Shown: piece after piece, positions 6,627-16,294 of the stretch | How positions within the stretch are numbered: the first letter of the stretch is position 1 | Layout of the letters: each line of letters starts with the position of its first letter | Assembly (NCBI GenBank): GCA_964463505.1 | Contig: CAYXDC010000004.1 | Coordinates: 30,897-94,896, forward strand | Direction of reading: 5' to 3' | Length of the DNA: 64,000 bases | From: JAJZSS01 sp964463505 | GTDB lineage: Bacteria; Chloroflexota; Anaerolineae; Anaerolineales; UBA4823 | Position numbers and translations under genes: made by a program | Notes under the pieces: model-generated | Told to the model about the DNA's origin: nothing | Databases searched by the model: none | The model's input: the letters and a program-made list of their open reading frames with translations, nothing else

Positions 6627-8090
6627 ATGTCTGAAACTCCGAAAGAAAAAATTCCTCAGTCCAAAAAGCACCTGGCGCGCCAGCAGAGAGAAGAACTACA
6701 GCGCAGGTATTTGCTGATTGGTCTGGCTGTTGTGATTATTGCGGTTGTTGGCGTAATCATCTACGGTTATTTATACGAAAGTGTAATCCGCGACAATCAG
6801 GCGATTCTGACGGTCAACGGCGATAAAGCGACCGCCAAACAGTTTCAAGGCCAGGTGCGTTACGCTCGCTTCTCGCTGATCCAGAATGCTTACAATACCT
6901 ACCAATTGGCGCAAATGTTTGGCACAGATCCAAGTATCCAATCCAGTATCCTGAGCCAGCTCGCGCAAATTCAGATGCAAATGAGCGATACTGTGATCGG
7001 ACAGCAGATCCTCGACCGCATGACCGACAACCTGCTTATCCGCCAGGAGGCAGCCCGGCGTGGGATTACCGTGACGGATGAAGAGGTCGAAAAGGCGTTC
7101 CAGGAAGCGTTTGAATTCTTCCCCAATGGCACACCCACCCCCACAGCCTCCCTGGAAGCCATCCCGACTTCCACATACTCGGCACTGCAGATGACGGTGA
7201 TGGCGCCAACTTCCACACTTGACCCGGTAGTTGCCACCGAAACCGCTGTAGCCAACGAGACCGCTGCAACCGCGACGGCTGAAGTGATCGTAGCTACAGC
7301 CGAGGCAGCCGCGACATCAACACCTACCATCGAAGCCACACCAACTCAGGCGCCCACTGCCACCAGCACCCCATCCGGCCCAGCCACAGCGACTGCTACC
7401 CTGGCTCCCACCGCAACCCCCACCGCTTACACTCTCGAAGGTTATCAGCAACTGTATCAGGAATCACTGACCGGTTTCAGCGATAACTACAACATCACAG
7501 AGAGTGATTTGCGCTATGTGATCGAATCTCAGGTGTACTACTTCAAGGTCTACGATGCGGTCCTGGCAGAGATGAATATCCCTCGCACCGTGGAGCAGGT
7601 ATGGGCGCGGCACATCCTGCTTGAGACCCAGGAACAAGCAGAAGAAGTCTTGGGGTTATTGGAAGGCGGGGCTGATTTTGCAGAACTGGCAAAGACCTAT
7701 TCCACCGATACCAGCAACAAGGATAAAGGCGGGGATCTGGGTTGGTTCGGGCGCAATTTTATGGTTGCCCCATTTGAAGAAACAGCCTTTGCACTTGAAC
7801 CCGGCGCGCTCAGCGGAATTGTCGAATCCGATTTCGGTTTTCACATTATCCAAAGCCTGGGCAAGGAAGAGCGTCCCCTGGATGAAACTGAGTATCAGTC
7901 CGAAAAAGACGCTAAATTCGAGGAGTGGCTGACTGCCCAACAAGAAGCTGCTACCATCGTTACCCGTGAAGACTGGACAACCCGGATACCCACCGAGCCG
8001 ACCATGCCGCCGGAAATTACAGACTATATCAACCAGCTCCAATCCCAGCAAACCCTACCTACCCAGGTACTTCCGACTGTTGCACCTTAG
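6627..8090 (+). CDS. Membrane-anchored PPIC-type (parvulin) foldase, PrsA/SurA-like
   Basis: 487 residues. A basic N-terminus is followed by one transmembrane helix (about 28-50), placing the rest outside the membrane. Residues 55-165 resemble the SurA/trigger-factor N-terminal chaperone segment. A Thr/Ala/Pro-rich linker of about 80 residues (roughly 180-265) is inserted into it. The parvulin domain begins near residue 327 (ARHILLETQEQAEEVL) and includes DKGGDLGWFGRNFMVAPFEE and GFHIIQ. The family catalyses prolyl cis-trans isomerisation and helps fold secreted proteins. The inserted low-complexity linker is common in Chloroflexota exported proteins. Terminated by the 8130-8171 hairpin. Confidence 0.9.
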   Translation: MSETPKEKIPQSKKHLARQQREELQRRYLLIGLAVVIIAVVGVIIYGYLYESVIRDNQAILTVNGDKATAKQFQGQVRYARFSLIQNAYNTYQLAQMFGTDPSIQSSILSQLAQIQMQMSDTVIGQQILDRMTDNLLIRQEAARRGITVTDEEVEKAFQEAFEFFPNGTPTPTASLEAIPTSTYSALQMTVMAPTSTLDPVVATETAVANETAATATAEVIVATAEAAATSTPTIEATPTQAPTATSTPSGPATATATLAPTATPTAYTLEGYQQLYQESLTGFSDNYNITESDLRYVIESQVYYFKVYDAVLAEMNIPRTVEQVWARHILLETQEQAEEVLGLLEGGADFAELAKTYSTDTSNKDKGGDLGWFGRNFMVAPFEETAFALEPGALSGIVESDFGFHIIQSLGKEERPLDETEYQSEKDAKFEEWLTAQQEAATIVTREDWTTRIPTEPTMPPEITDYINQLQSQQTLPTQVLPTVAP

Positions 8091-8129
8091 CGCCTACGTC
8101 TAGCACAGATATTATTGAATTACCAACCA

Positions 8130-8171
8130 AAAAGCCCCGAGTGCTAACATGTAGCATCACTCGGGGCTTTT
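8130..8171. terminator. Strong bidirectional rho-independent terminator
   Basis: AAAAGCCCCGAGTG (8130-8143) and CACTCGGGGCTTTT (8158-8171) form a perfect 14-bp stem, extended inside by GCTA/TAGC. T runs flank it on both strands. It separates the convergent foldase and smc genes and terminates both. Confidence 0.95.
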
Positions 8172-8192
8172 CATTTGTTTTGATGATCAGAC

Positions 8193-11100
8193 TCAAGCAG
8201 CCTCACCTACCACCTGGCTCACCTGATCCAGCTTAAGGCTTAAAACCTGGCTGGCTGAGTCGCGTCCCATGGTAACACCATAAATCACATCCGCTGCCTG
8301 AACTGTATTGCGGTTATGTGTGACCACCACAAACTGAGTATTACGGCTCAGCTCACGCAGCAATTCGCGGAAGCGGCCCACGTTGCTTTCATCCAACATG
8401 GCATCCACTTCGTCCAGAACGCAAAACGGAGTCGGCGAGACCTTGAGCAACGAGAAAACCAAAGCAGTAGCCGTCAGGCTGCGCTCGCCGCCTGAAAGTA
8501 GGGATAAGCCCTGCGTACGGCGGCCTGGCAGGCGCGCTTCAATATCAATGCCGGTATTCGCCAGGTCATCCTCGTTAGTTAAAACAAGGCGCGCTGACCC
8601 GCCTCCGAACAGACGGGTAAAAATTTGACGGAATTCAACTGCCACTGCATCAAAGGTCTTACGGAACTCGCGCTGCATCATCCCATCCAGCTCGCGAATG
8701 ACTTCGTGAATATCAGCCTCTGCCTTAGCCAAATCAGCCAATTGCTCATTCATGAACACGAAGCGCTGGCTGACTTCTTTGTATTCGCTCTGCGCTTCCG
8801 GGTTGATCGGCCCCATACGGCGAAGCTGGGCGCGCTGGCGTTTGAGATTGTCATCGATATCAATCGATAGCTGGTGTACGACCGGCAGCTGCTCCACCAT
8901 ACCATCCAGCGGCAGAGGGGTTGGCCCAGATACTTCTTCTTCGTATTCAAAGGCGACCAGACCAAAATCTTCTTCAATGCGGTGTCGTAAGGTTTCCAAA
9001 GCTTCCTGGCGGCGGGCAAGCTGGATGCGTGCCTGAGCATGGTTGTGTTCTGCCGCGCTCAACGCCTGCCGTGCGCTGGACTGAACGGTCTGCAATGCGG
9101 TCTGTTTTTCTTCCAGCCCCACCAGCTCAATTTCAGCAGGTTGGATTAACTGCTCCAATACAATTATTTCAGCTGCCAGTTCACTTTCTCGAGCGCGGCT
9201 GGTCTCCCGGCCAGTTTCTAGTTCCGTCAGGCTGCTGGTGATTTCCTGTATGCGTAATATGAGCTGGTTGTGTGTATTCTGGTTGCGCGCGATGGAGGCT
9301 GTCAGGTCCTGGAGACGAGCCTGACCGTCTTGCATGGCGCGTTCAGCTACCGCCTGGCGCGTGCTCCAGTGGGCCAGGGTGTCTTGCAACTCTTCCAGCA
9401 GCATTTGGTCCAATTGGCCTTGGTAGAGTCTGACCTGAGCGCGCGCCTGGATCAACTGTTCATCCAGGAGTTTGATCTCCGCAGCCAGCTGCTCGAGCTG
9501 TTGAGCCGAATCCTCGAGCTCCGTCTGCAACCGCCGGGCTTGTTCTTTCTGCCAGCGGCTTTGGCGTTCGGCCTGTTCTTTCGTATTTTGTTCCCGGCTG
9601 GCTAGCTGTGCAGCTTGATCTTCTATACGACGGGCATCTTTTACAGCCTGGCGCAAGTATTGTTCGTCCTCTTGAAGAGTAACCTGAGATTTTCTCAAAT
9701 CAGCCACTTCACGCTCTTGCTGCTCATAACGCTGCCTGGCAGCCTCAATCTGCTCATTCAAATCTTTGCGCTGGCGCGGGCGGCTGAGCAGATCTTGTCC
9801 CTGACGTTCTCCGGCTCCAGCTACAACCGGCCCGGAGGCGTAGAAGACTTCTCCGGTTAAGGTCACCGCGCGCGCAGCCCGGTAGACGCCTGAAGCATCC
9901 TGAACAGCGAGCTGCCCTAAGACGCGCCTGGCTGCCGAACGGTCGCTCACCAATACTACCTGCCCCAATAATAGATCAACAATCGGGCGCAACTCTGCTG
10001 GAGCACGTACCAGCGTCGCCGCAATGCCTAACCATCCCGATATATCAGACATAACGGGCAGATTCACAGCTGGTTTCATGGCGTCGATGGGGAGTAAAAC
10101 ACCACGCTTGGCAGCTCCACTTAGCAAATCCAGAGCTTCATCCAGCGAATGATCCAGTAATACTGCATCCAGGTAATCGCCCAATGCAGCCGAGATCGCC
10201 GTTTCCAATTCCTCCGGTACCTCGAGCTGGTTGCTCAATGCCTGGCGCGCTCCGCTCAGCCTGGCTTGCCCGGCGGCCTGCAATAATAATTTTGCGCCTT
10301 CACCATAACCGGTAAAAGCATTTTCAGCCTGCACCAATACATCCAGACGCGCTTTCAGGCGCGCCTGTTCTGCCTGGTGAGTCGCCATGCGTTCACGGGC
10401 TTGCTGCAGAGCGCGGTTGACAGCCAGCAGTTTCTCTTGATGGGTCTGCAAATCAGTCTCGGCTTTTTTAAGTTGCTCCAAAGCCAATTCGCGCGCCTTT
10501 AAGGCGGATTGAAGGTGTTGAACAGCTTGGTTAAATTCAGCTTCTGCGGCTGTGGCGGCTTTCTGGGTTTGCTCCAAAACTGCCAGGTTGCGTGTGCGCT
10601 GGTTCTGCATTTCAATCTGCCGCGCCTGGAGTGTATTTTGCTTCTGATTCAGGCTACCCGATTCGTGACGCGCGGACTGTAGTTTTTCTTCGATGGCACG
10701 CCGCTCAGCCTGGCTCGCTGTCAGCTCTGCCCGCGCCTGCTCCACCTGGTTACGCGCCTCTTGCAGGTCATCCTCAATAGCCGCGAGCTCCTGTTTGAGC
10801 ACGACCAGACGATCTCCAAAAAGCGCCTGTTCCTCAACCTGACGTGCTGCTTCAATGTCTAAATTTTGGCTTTGTTCATGGTAAGAACGCTCACGCTCAT
10901 CCGCTACAGCCAGCGAGCGAATTACTGCTTCACGTTGGGTATGCAATTCCGCCATCTGCCGATGCCACGAGTTCAAGCGCGCCCGCAAGGACTGGGTTTT
11001 GGAGTGCAGGTCCCCCACCTGTTCATCTAGGCCAAATTGCTCCCGACGAGTTTGATCCAGGCTGGTTTCACGCTGGTGAGCTATTTCCATGGATTCAGCC

Positions 11101-11831
11101 AGGTCAATTTGGGCTTTATGCCAGTGGTAACCATACCACTCACGCAAAAGCACCTTGAGATCAGATCGCACCTGGTCGTATTCCTGGGCACGTTTGGCTT
11201 GGCGCTCCAGACTGCGCAAGCGGGGCTGTAATTCAGCCAGGATATCCTGAACACGCTCGAGATTGCGCCGGGTCGTATCCAGGCGGCGCAAGGCTTCTTC
11301 ACGCCGGGTACGATATAGACCAATGCCGGCAGCTTCTTCGAATAAACGGCGGCGCTCTTCAGCTTTGAGCGCCAGGGCAGCATCTACCAGGCCTTGCCCA
11401 ATGATCGTATAGGTGCGCTCTGCTAAACCGGATTGAGCCAGCATTTCAGAGACATCTTTCAAACGCACCCGCTGACCGTTGATCAGATACTCATTGGTCC
11501 CATCCCGATATGCCCGGCGAGTGATAGCCACTTCGCTAAAATCAATCGGCAGCCAGTTATCGACATTATCAAAAGTTATCGTAGCCGAGGCCATCCCTGC
11601 ACGGGAGCGCTGTTCCGAGCCCGAAAAGATCATATCTTCGGTTTTCTTGCCGCGCAACAGGCTGTAGGATTGCTCGCCCAACACCCAACGCATGCTATCG
11701 GCGATATTTGACTTACCGCTGCCATTCGGGCCGACAATACAGGTAATATTGTCAGCGAACTCGAACAGAGTCCGGCTGGCAAAAGTCTTATAGCCATGTA
11801 ATTCAAGTGATTTAAGTCTGGAGAGCATCAT
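8193..11831 (-). CDS. smc: Chromosome segregation protein SMC
   Basis: 1212 residues, the expected size. Walker A GPNGSGKS is at 34-41, the ABC signature LSGGE begins at 1112 and Walker B (CVLDEVDAMLDE) is near 1136-1147. Two long Gln/Glu/Ala-rich coiled coils flank a hinge around 515-650. SMC forms a dimer that, with ScpA and ScpB, compacts and separates chromosomes. The gene begins 3 nt after the rnc stop, with ATGATG as alternative starts; the fabF-rnc-smc order is conserved in many bacteria. scpA and scpB are not in the window. Confidence 0.97.
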   Translation of the reverse strand: MMLSRLKSLELHGYKTFASRTLFEFADNITCIVGPNGSGKSNIADSMRWVLGEQSYSLLRGKKTEDMIFSGSEQRSRAGMASATITFDNVDNWLPIDFSEVAITRRAYRDGTNEYLINGQRVRLKDVSEMLAQSGLAERTYTIIGQGLVDAALALKAEERRRLFEEAAGIGLYRTRREEALRRLDTTRRNLERVQDILAELQPRLRSLERQAKRAQEYDQVRSDLKVLLREWYGYHWHKAQIDLAESMEIAHQRETSLDQTRREQFGLDEQVGDLHSKTQSLRARLNSWHRQMAELHTQREAVIRSLAVADERERSYHEQSQNLDIEAARQVEEQALFGDRLVVLKQELAAIEDDLQEARNQVEQARAELTASQAERRAIEEKLQSARHESGSLNQKQNTLQARQIEMQNQRTRNLAVLEQTQKAATAAEAEFNQAVQHLQSALKARELALEQLKKAETDLQTHQEKLLAVNRALQQARERMATHQAEQARLKARLDVLVQAENAFTGYGEGAKLLLQAAGQARLSGARQALSNQLEVPEELETAISAALGDYLDAVLLDHSLDEALDLLSGAAKRGVLLPIDAMKPAVNLPVMSDISGWLGIAATLVRAPAELRPIVDLLLGQVVLVSDRSAARRVLGQLAVQDASGVYRAARAVTLTGEVFYASGPVVAGAGERQGQDLLSRPRQRKDLNEQIEAARQRYEQQEREVADLRKSQVTLQEDEQYLRQAVKDARRIEDQAAQLASREQNTKEQAERQSRWQKEQARRLQTELEDSAQQLEQLAAEIKLLDEQLIQARAQVRLYQGQLDQMLLEELQDTLAHWSTRQAVAERAMQDGQARLQDLTASIARNQNTHNQLILRIQEITSSLTELETGRETSRARESELAAEIIVLEQLIQPAEIELVGLEEKQTALQTVQSSARQALSAAEHNHAQARIQLARRQEALETLRHRIEEDFGLVAFEYEEEVSGPTPLPLDGMVEQLPVVHQLSIDIDDNLKRQRAQLRRMGPINPEAQSEYKEVSQRFVFMNEQLADLAKAEADIHEVIRELDGMMQREFRKTFDAVAVEFRQIFTRLFGGGSARLVLTNEDDLANTGIDIEARLPGRRTQGLSLLSGGERSLTATALVFSLLKVSPTPFCVLDEVDAMLDESNVGRFRELLRELSRNTQFVVVTHNRNTVQAADVIYGVTMGRDSASQVLSLKLDQVSQVVGEAA

Positions 11832-11834
11832 CGC

Positions 11835-12554
11835 TTATTCATAACCCAGTGTTACAAGTTTTGCACGCGCCGCGGCTTTCGTAGCTGCCTGTTTGCTGTT
11901 ACCCACACCGCGCCCACAGGCTTTTCCATCTACAATCACCTCGACTTCGAACGATTTCGCATGTTCGGGTCCCATGGTGGTGAGCAGGCGATAGACCGGA
12001 GGACCATATCCCTGGGCCTGGGCCCATTCCTGGAGTATGCTTTTAGGGTCCTTTTCTTTATTCAATACCATAATCTGCTCCACAGCCTCTTCCAGGCGCG
12101 GCTCGATGAAATTGTTGACAGCTTGCATCCCCTGATCCAGGTACAGCGCGCCGATCACAGCTTCAAAGGTTGCGCAAAGCAAGGCATCGCGCTGTCGCCC
12201 CCCATTCTCGTCTTCCCCTTTGCCCAGGAGCATCATCGAGCCCAGCTCCACCTGGCGGGCAAATTCGGCTAATTGCTCGGTGCGAACCAATGCAGAGCGC
12301 AAACGCGTTAGCTCCCCCTCGCGCATCTCGGGAAACTGATTGTACAACCAGGCTCCAACCAGGAAGTCCAGTACAGCATCTCCCAAAAACTCCAGGCGTT
12401 CATTGTCCTCGAGTGCTTCCGGATGTTCATTCAGGTACGAGCTATGAGTCAGCGCGCGCCGCAGCAAAAGCCTATCTGTGAAAATAACAGCCGTGCGGTG
12501 AGTAAACTCCCCGGCGATCTCGACGCCCGGGACTCCCTGGGAATGATTTCTCAT
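11835..12554 (-). CDS. rnc: Ribonuclease III
   Basis: 239 residues from ATG 12554, preferred over an in-frame GTG at 12593 because GGGAGGAG stands 4 nt upstream. NERLEFLGDAV (51-61) is the catalytic RNase III signature, followed by a second acidic motif in CATFEAVIGALYLDQG. A double-stranded-RNA-binding domain forms the C-terminal third (DPKSILQEWAQAQGYGPPVY ... KQAATKAAARAKL). It cuts dsRNA in rRNA precursors and mRNAs. Located between fabF and smc as in many genomes. Confidence 0.96.
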   Translation of the reverse strand: MRNHSQGVPGVEIAGEFTHRTAVIFTDRLLLRRALTHSSYLNEHPEALEDNERLEFLGDAVLDFLVGAWLYNQFPEMREGELTRLRSALVRTEQLAEFARQVELGSMMLLGKGEDENGGRQRDALLCATFEAVIGALYLDQGMQAVNNFIEPRLEEAVEQIMVLNKEKDPKSILQEWAQAQGYGPPVYRLLTTMGPEHAKSFEVEVIVDGKACGRGVGNSKQAATKAAARAKLVTLGYE

Positions 12555-12660
12555 AATCTCCTCCCAGAACTCAGGGAGCGCCAGAAACCCCACGCAGGGT
12601 CGAGTATCTGGCGTTCCATCAGTTCAACTTGATAATTTTTGGTTCTGAAATATTACTCGT

Positions 12661-13914
12661 TCACCTGAATTTACGCAAGACCAGCACCGCATTATGCCCA
12701 CCAAAACCGAAGGCATTACTCACGGCAACCTCCACAGGCATCTGCCGAGCATGATTTGGCACATAATCCAGGTCGCACTGTGGGTCTGGAGTCTGGTAAT
12801 GTATCGTCGGAGGAACGATATTTTCCTGGATGGCTTTCACACAGAACAACGCTTCCAGCGCGCCAGTTGCACCCATCATGTGACCGGTCATGGATTTCGT
12901 AGACGATACGGGTATATTATACGCCAAAGCCCCCAATGCGCCTTTAATGGCGCGAGTTTCAGAGATGTCATTTAAGACAGTACCCGTGCCGTGTGCATTG
13001 ATATAGCTGATCTCGTCCGGGTTTACGCGCGCCGATTCCAGCGCCTTACGGATTGCCCGGGCGCCTCCGTTGCCATCATCAGACGGCGCTGTGATATGGT
13101 GGGCGTCCGATGTAGCAGCATAACCAGCTAGCTCCACCAGAATGTCTGCCCCACGGCTTTTGGCGTGTGAAGCGCGCTCCAAGATCAGCACCGCAGCACC
13201 TTCACCCATCACCAGACCATCGCGCTGGAGATCAAAGGGCTGCGGGGTGCAACGGTAATCTTCATTACGCGATATAGCCCCTACCCGATCAAAAGCTGCC
13301 ACTCCCAGTGGTGTGATGGTGGCTTCGCTGGCTCCCGAAATCACCACATCCACAACTCCAGCACGCAAGAGCGTCCAGGCTAACCCGATGGCATCTGCAC
13401 CTGAAGCACAGGCTGAAGCAATTGAATAAGAAGGACCTTGAACACCCAGATCAATGGCGATCATGCTGGAAGCGCCATTGGACATCAACATGGGGATGGC
13501 AAAAGGGCTGATGCGGCGCGGGCCATCCACCCGCAGCGTATCTTGCGAATTACTCAGGGCTTCGATCCCGCCAATCGCTGAGGAAATGATTACAGCAGCA
13601 CGCTCGCGGTTGGAATCGTTAATTTGCAGACCAGATTGGGCAAGGGCTTCCTGGACAGCCGCTGCAGCAAATAATTCAAAACGATCCCGACGGCGAACTT
13701 CTCTGGCTGGCAAATAATTATCGGGGTTGAAATCTTTAACTTCGGCAGCGATGCGCACCTGGTAGTCGGAGGCGTCAAACAGGGTTATCGGCCCTACCCC
13801 AGATACTCCCTGTACCGCCGCATGCCATGATTGTTCGGCAGTCAACCCCAAAGGGTTGACTGTTCCGAAACCCGTGATAACGATTGCTTCATTTGAAGAA
13901 TATTGTTGGGACAC
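12661..13914 (-). CDS. fabF: 3-oxoacyl-[ACP] synthase II
   Basis: 417 residues starting at GTG 13914, with GAGGAGG 7 nt upstream. The Cys-His-His triad is Cys169 (SACASG), His308 (NAHGTGT) and His345 (STKSMTGHMMGA, with Lys340). It condenses malonyl-ACP with acyl-ACP in fatty-acid elongation. The usual upstream acpP is absent; thrC lies 52 nt upstream instead. The downstream gap to rnc is 106 nt without a visible terminator. Confidence 0.95.
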   Translation of the reverse strand: MSQQYSSNEAIVITGFGTVNPLGLTAEQSWHAAVQGVSGVGPITLFDASDYQVRIAAEVKDFNPDNYLPAREVRRRDRFELFAAAAVQEALAQSGLQINDSNRERAAVIISSAIGGIEALSNSQDTLRVDGPRRISPFAIPMLMSNGASSMIAIDLGVQGPSYSIASACASGADAIGLAWTLLRAGVVDVVISGASEATITPLGVAAFDRVGAISRNEDYRCTPQPFDLQRDGLVMGEGAAVLILERASHAKSRGADILVELAGYAATSDAHHITAPSDDGNGGARAIRKALESARVNPDEISYINAHGTGTVLNDISETRAIKGALGALAYNIPVSSTKSMTGHMMGATGALEALFCVKAIQENIVPPTIHYQTPDPQCDLDYVPNHARQMPVEVAVSNAFGFGGHNAVLVLRKFR

Positions 13915-13966
13915 CCAGGCCTCCTCATGAACGAAACCGAGCAGACGCTGGGTACACCTGTTTTGC

Positions 13967-15076
13967 TCAGACCAGGTGAGAGGGGGTCTTCAGGCCGCTG
14001 CCGGTTAGAATAGCCACCAACGGCTCGGGGGCATCAACAGCTAATTGCTGCAGAGCATTCCACACCAGAGCAGAGGTCGGCTCTACATAAAACCCCCGTT
14101 GGGCCAGTTGGTCGCGAGCAGGAAGGATTTGGTCCTCATCTACCACCAGGAAAGTACCCTGGCTCTCTTCGACCATTCGCAGAACAGCATCCCCGCGCAA
14201 AGGCGTGGAAACGCGCACCCCCTCTGCAAGGGTTTCGCCTTCCGTCACCCAGCCATAGCCGGCAATCCCATAATGATATACCGCCCAAAGAGGAGCACAG
14301 GCGCGTGCCTGCACGCCTACCAGGCGAGGCAGTTCATGGATCAACCCGCTGTTCTGCAAGATTTTGAACCCGCGCCCAATCGCCAGGAGCAGATTGCCCT
14401 GCCCGGCCGGAACCACTACCGTTCCAGGTGCGCGGCCCAGTTGCTGGAAGAGCTCATAAGCGATGGTGGCATATCCTGAGAGCACCTGAGGCAGGTAGGC
14501 ATGACTGGCATAGATGTCCCCATCCTCGGCGGCTTTCTGCACTGCCTGAGCCGCATTGGAGCGCGGCCCTGGGACCAGCGCCAGCTCGCCGCCATACACC
14601 CCAATCTGAGCGCGCTTGGGTCCGGAGGCGGAATCGGGAACAAATATCCTGGCATGGACACCCGCGCGTGCGGCATAGGCAGCAAAAGAAGCCCCGGCAT
14701 TGCCAGACGAATCCTCTACCGCAGCCTGGAAGCCTCTTGACTGCAGCAGGCTGGCCAGCACGGCAGAACCACGGTCTTTGTAGGCACCGGTGGGATTGAG
14801 AAATTCAAGTTTGAAGGCCACGCGCCGCGCGCCAAAATCACTCCACACCAGAGGGGTGTTACCCTCCCCAAGGGTTATTTGCGGTGCATCCTGCGCCAGG
14901 CCTAATAATGGCAGAAAACGCCAGATGCCCGGATAGGATGCAGCTGCATCAAGCTGTTGAGCGTCATAGACAGGGAGATCAGCCTGGTCGAAGGTCCCCA
15001 GGCACACCGGGCAGCGGTAAGGCAGCCCCTGTTCGGGATAGGGACGCCCGCAGTTGGTGCATTTAATGTCTGGCAT
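13967..15076 (-). CDS. thrC: Threonine synthase
   Basis: 369 residues from ATG 15076, preceded by AGGAG; a longer open frame to 15163 overlaps the moaD/E gene and is rejected. A zinc ribbon with Cys6, Cys9, Cys22 and Cys25 precedes the fold-type II PLP domain, where Lys100 in NPTGAYKDRGS is the cofactor lysine. SSGNAG and GQGNLLLAIGRG bind the PLP phosphate region. The zinc-ribbon type catalyses O-phosphohomoserine to threonine. The start lies 4 nt past the stop of the molybdopterin synthase fusion, an unusual partner. Confidence 0.9.
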   Translation of the reverse strand: MPDIKCTNCGRPYPEQGLPYRCPVCLGTFDQADLPVYDAQQLDAAASYPGIWRFLPLLGLAQDAPQITLGEGNTPLVWSDFGARRVAFKLEFLNPTGAYKDRGSAVLASLLQSRGFQAAVEDSSGNAGASFAAYAARAGVHARIFVPDSASGPKRAQIGVYGGELALVPGPRSNAAQAVQKAAEDGDIYASHAYLPQVLSGYATIAYELFQQLGRAPGTVVVPAGQGNLLLAIGRGFKILQNSGLIHELPRLVGVQARACAPLWAVYHYGIAGYGWVTEGETLAEGVRVSTPLRGDAVLRMVEESQGTFLVVDEDQILPARDQLAQRGFYVEPTSALVWNALQQLAVDAPEPLVAILTGSGLKTPSHLV

Positions 15077-15080
15077 TGAG

Positions 15081-15791
15081 CTATTCTCCTGGCTTGGGGA
15101 GGTACTCACCTTCCACCCAGGCTTCACCCTGCGGACTGACTTCCTTTTTCCACACCGGCACAATTTCCTTTAAGCGGTCGATGCCATAGCGTGCGGCTTC
15201 GAACACACCGGTATCACGGTGAGCGGCGGAGCAAGCGATCAAAACGGTGGGCGTGCCAGGGTCCAACTTGCCGATGCGCTGAACAATGGCAATCCCCTCC
15301 ACAATTGGCCAGCGGGCGCGGATCTCCTGTGCGACCTGAGCCATTTTGGCTTCGGCCATGGGGATGTAGGCTTCATATTCCAGGTAGCTGGTTTCATGCG
15401 CCGCGCCACGCCTGGTAACCCCGCGCACCATGCCCGTAAAGACACAGGCTGCCCCGGTGCTGGGCAGGGTAATTTGGGCGACCAGCTCGTCCAGGTCCAG
15501 AGCGGCCTCGGTAATGCGGTAAATCGTAGGGAATTCCGCACCTGAACCGCCGCTGACCGGCGGGAAGAAGGCCACCTCAGCGCCACTGGGTAGCCGGTCT
15601 TCATCCAATGCAAACTCCCGGTTGATAGACACGATACAAGTTTCGAGAAGCGGCTGCAGAGGCGCGTATACAGTGCCCAAATGATCTTTTACCAGACGCA
15701 CATCGGCGTCCTCCGGTACTTCGAGGAGTAGTTGGCGCTGGCCGATATGTTCTTTAAGGGTGGCAAAAAACAAAACTTTGATCTGATTCAT
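15081..15791 (-). CDS. moaX: MoaD-MoaE fusion, molybdopterin synthase (MoaX type)
   Basis: 236 residues. Residues 1-82 are a MoaD ubiquitin-like sulfur carrier (IKVLFFATLKEHIGQ ... FFPPVSGG) whose Gly-Gly, normally C-terminal, is internal at 81-82. Residues 88-236 are MoaE, with the His191/Arg192 region (SAAHRDTGVFEA) and the catalytic-type lysines in WKKEVSPQGEAWVEG. The enzyme converts cPMP to molybdopterin. A MoaD carrier must expose a C-terminal glycine for thiocarboxylation, so proteolysis after Gly82 is expected, as reported for mycobacterial MoaX. It follows moaC by 15 nt. Confidence 0.92.
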   Translation of the reverse strand: MNQIKVLFFATLKEHIGQRQLLLEVPEDADVRLVKDHLGTVYAPLQPLLETCIVSINREFALDEDRLPSGAEVAFFPPVSGGSGAEFPTIYRITEAALDLDELVAQITLPSTGAACVFTGMVRGVTRRGAAHETSYLEYEAYIPMAEAKMAQVAQEIRARWPIVEGIAIVQRIGKLDPGTPTVLIACSAAHRDTGVFEAARYGIDRLKEIVPVWKKEVSPQGEAWVEGEYLPKPGE

Positions 15792-15806
15792 GGTTGCGCT
15801 TCCCGG

Positions 15807-16286
15807 TTAATCATTAATAACATCACCACTCATCCCGCCATGCTTCTCCAGCAAGCGGATATTTTGGATTAGCATGGTCTTTTCCACGGCTTTAGCCATA
15901 TCATAGACGGTCAGGGCAGCGACAGAGACGGCAGTCAGGGCTTCCATCTCCACCCCGGTCTTGCCGGTGGTGCGGGCTTCAGCCGTGATGCGCACGCCCG
16001 GCAGTGCTTCATCGAGCAGCAGGCGCACATCGATGTAGGTCAGCCCCAGGGGATGGCAGAGGGGGATCAGCTCGGCGGTCTTCTTAGCAGCCATCACACC
16101 TGCCAGCTGGGCGGTGGTGAGCACATCGCCTTTTTTTATGGTCCCGGCCTGGATCAGGTGAAAGGTTTCCAGACGCATTTTGATCTCGCCGCCGGCAACG
16201 GCAGTACGCTGCGTATCGGGTTTGGCGCCGACGTCTACCATGTGAGCGCGGCCCTGGTCATCAAGGTGAGTGAGTTTGTCAGTCAT
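15807..16286 (-). CDS. moaC: Cyclic pyranopterin monophosphate synthase
   Basis: 159 residues, standard length. MVDVGAKPDTQRTAVAGG, LCHPL (76-80), GVEMEALTAVSVAALT and DMAKAVEK (129-136) are the MoaC active-site segments. It forms cPMP from the product of MoaA. moaA is not in the window, so the pathway is split. The ATG at 16286 has no Shine-Dalgarno (the preceding bases are CCCCCCT) and lies 2 nt from the predicted transcription start, so leaderless translation is likely. First gene of the moaC-moaX-thrC-fabF-rnc-smc string. Confidence 0.96.
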   Translation of the reverse strand: MTDKLTHLDDQGRAHMVDVGAKPDTQRTAVAGGEIKMRLETFHLIQAGTIKKGDVLTTAQLAGVMAAKKTAELIPLCHPLGLTYIDVRLLLDEALPGVRITAEARTTGKTGVEMEALTAVSVAALTVYDMAKAVEKTMLIQNIRLLEKHGGMSGDVIND

Positions 16287-16294
16287 AGGGGGGT

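Noticed and set aside
11834..12593. Longer rnc start at GTG 12593
   Set aside because: The ATG at 12554 has a far better ribosome site (GGGAGGAG) and a length closer to the family norm.
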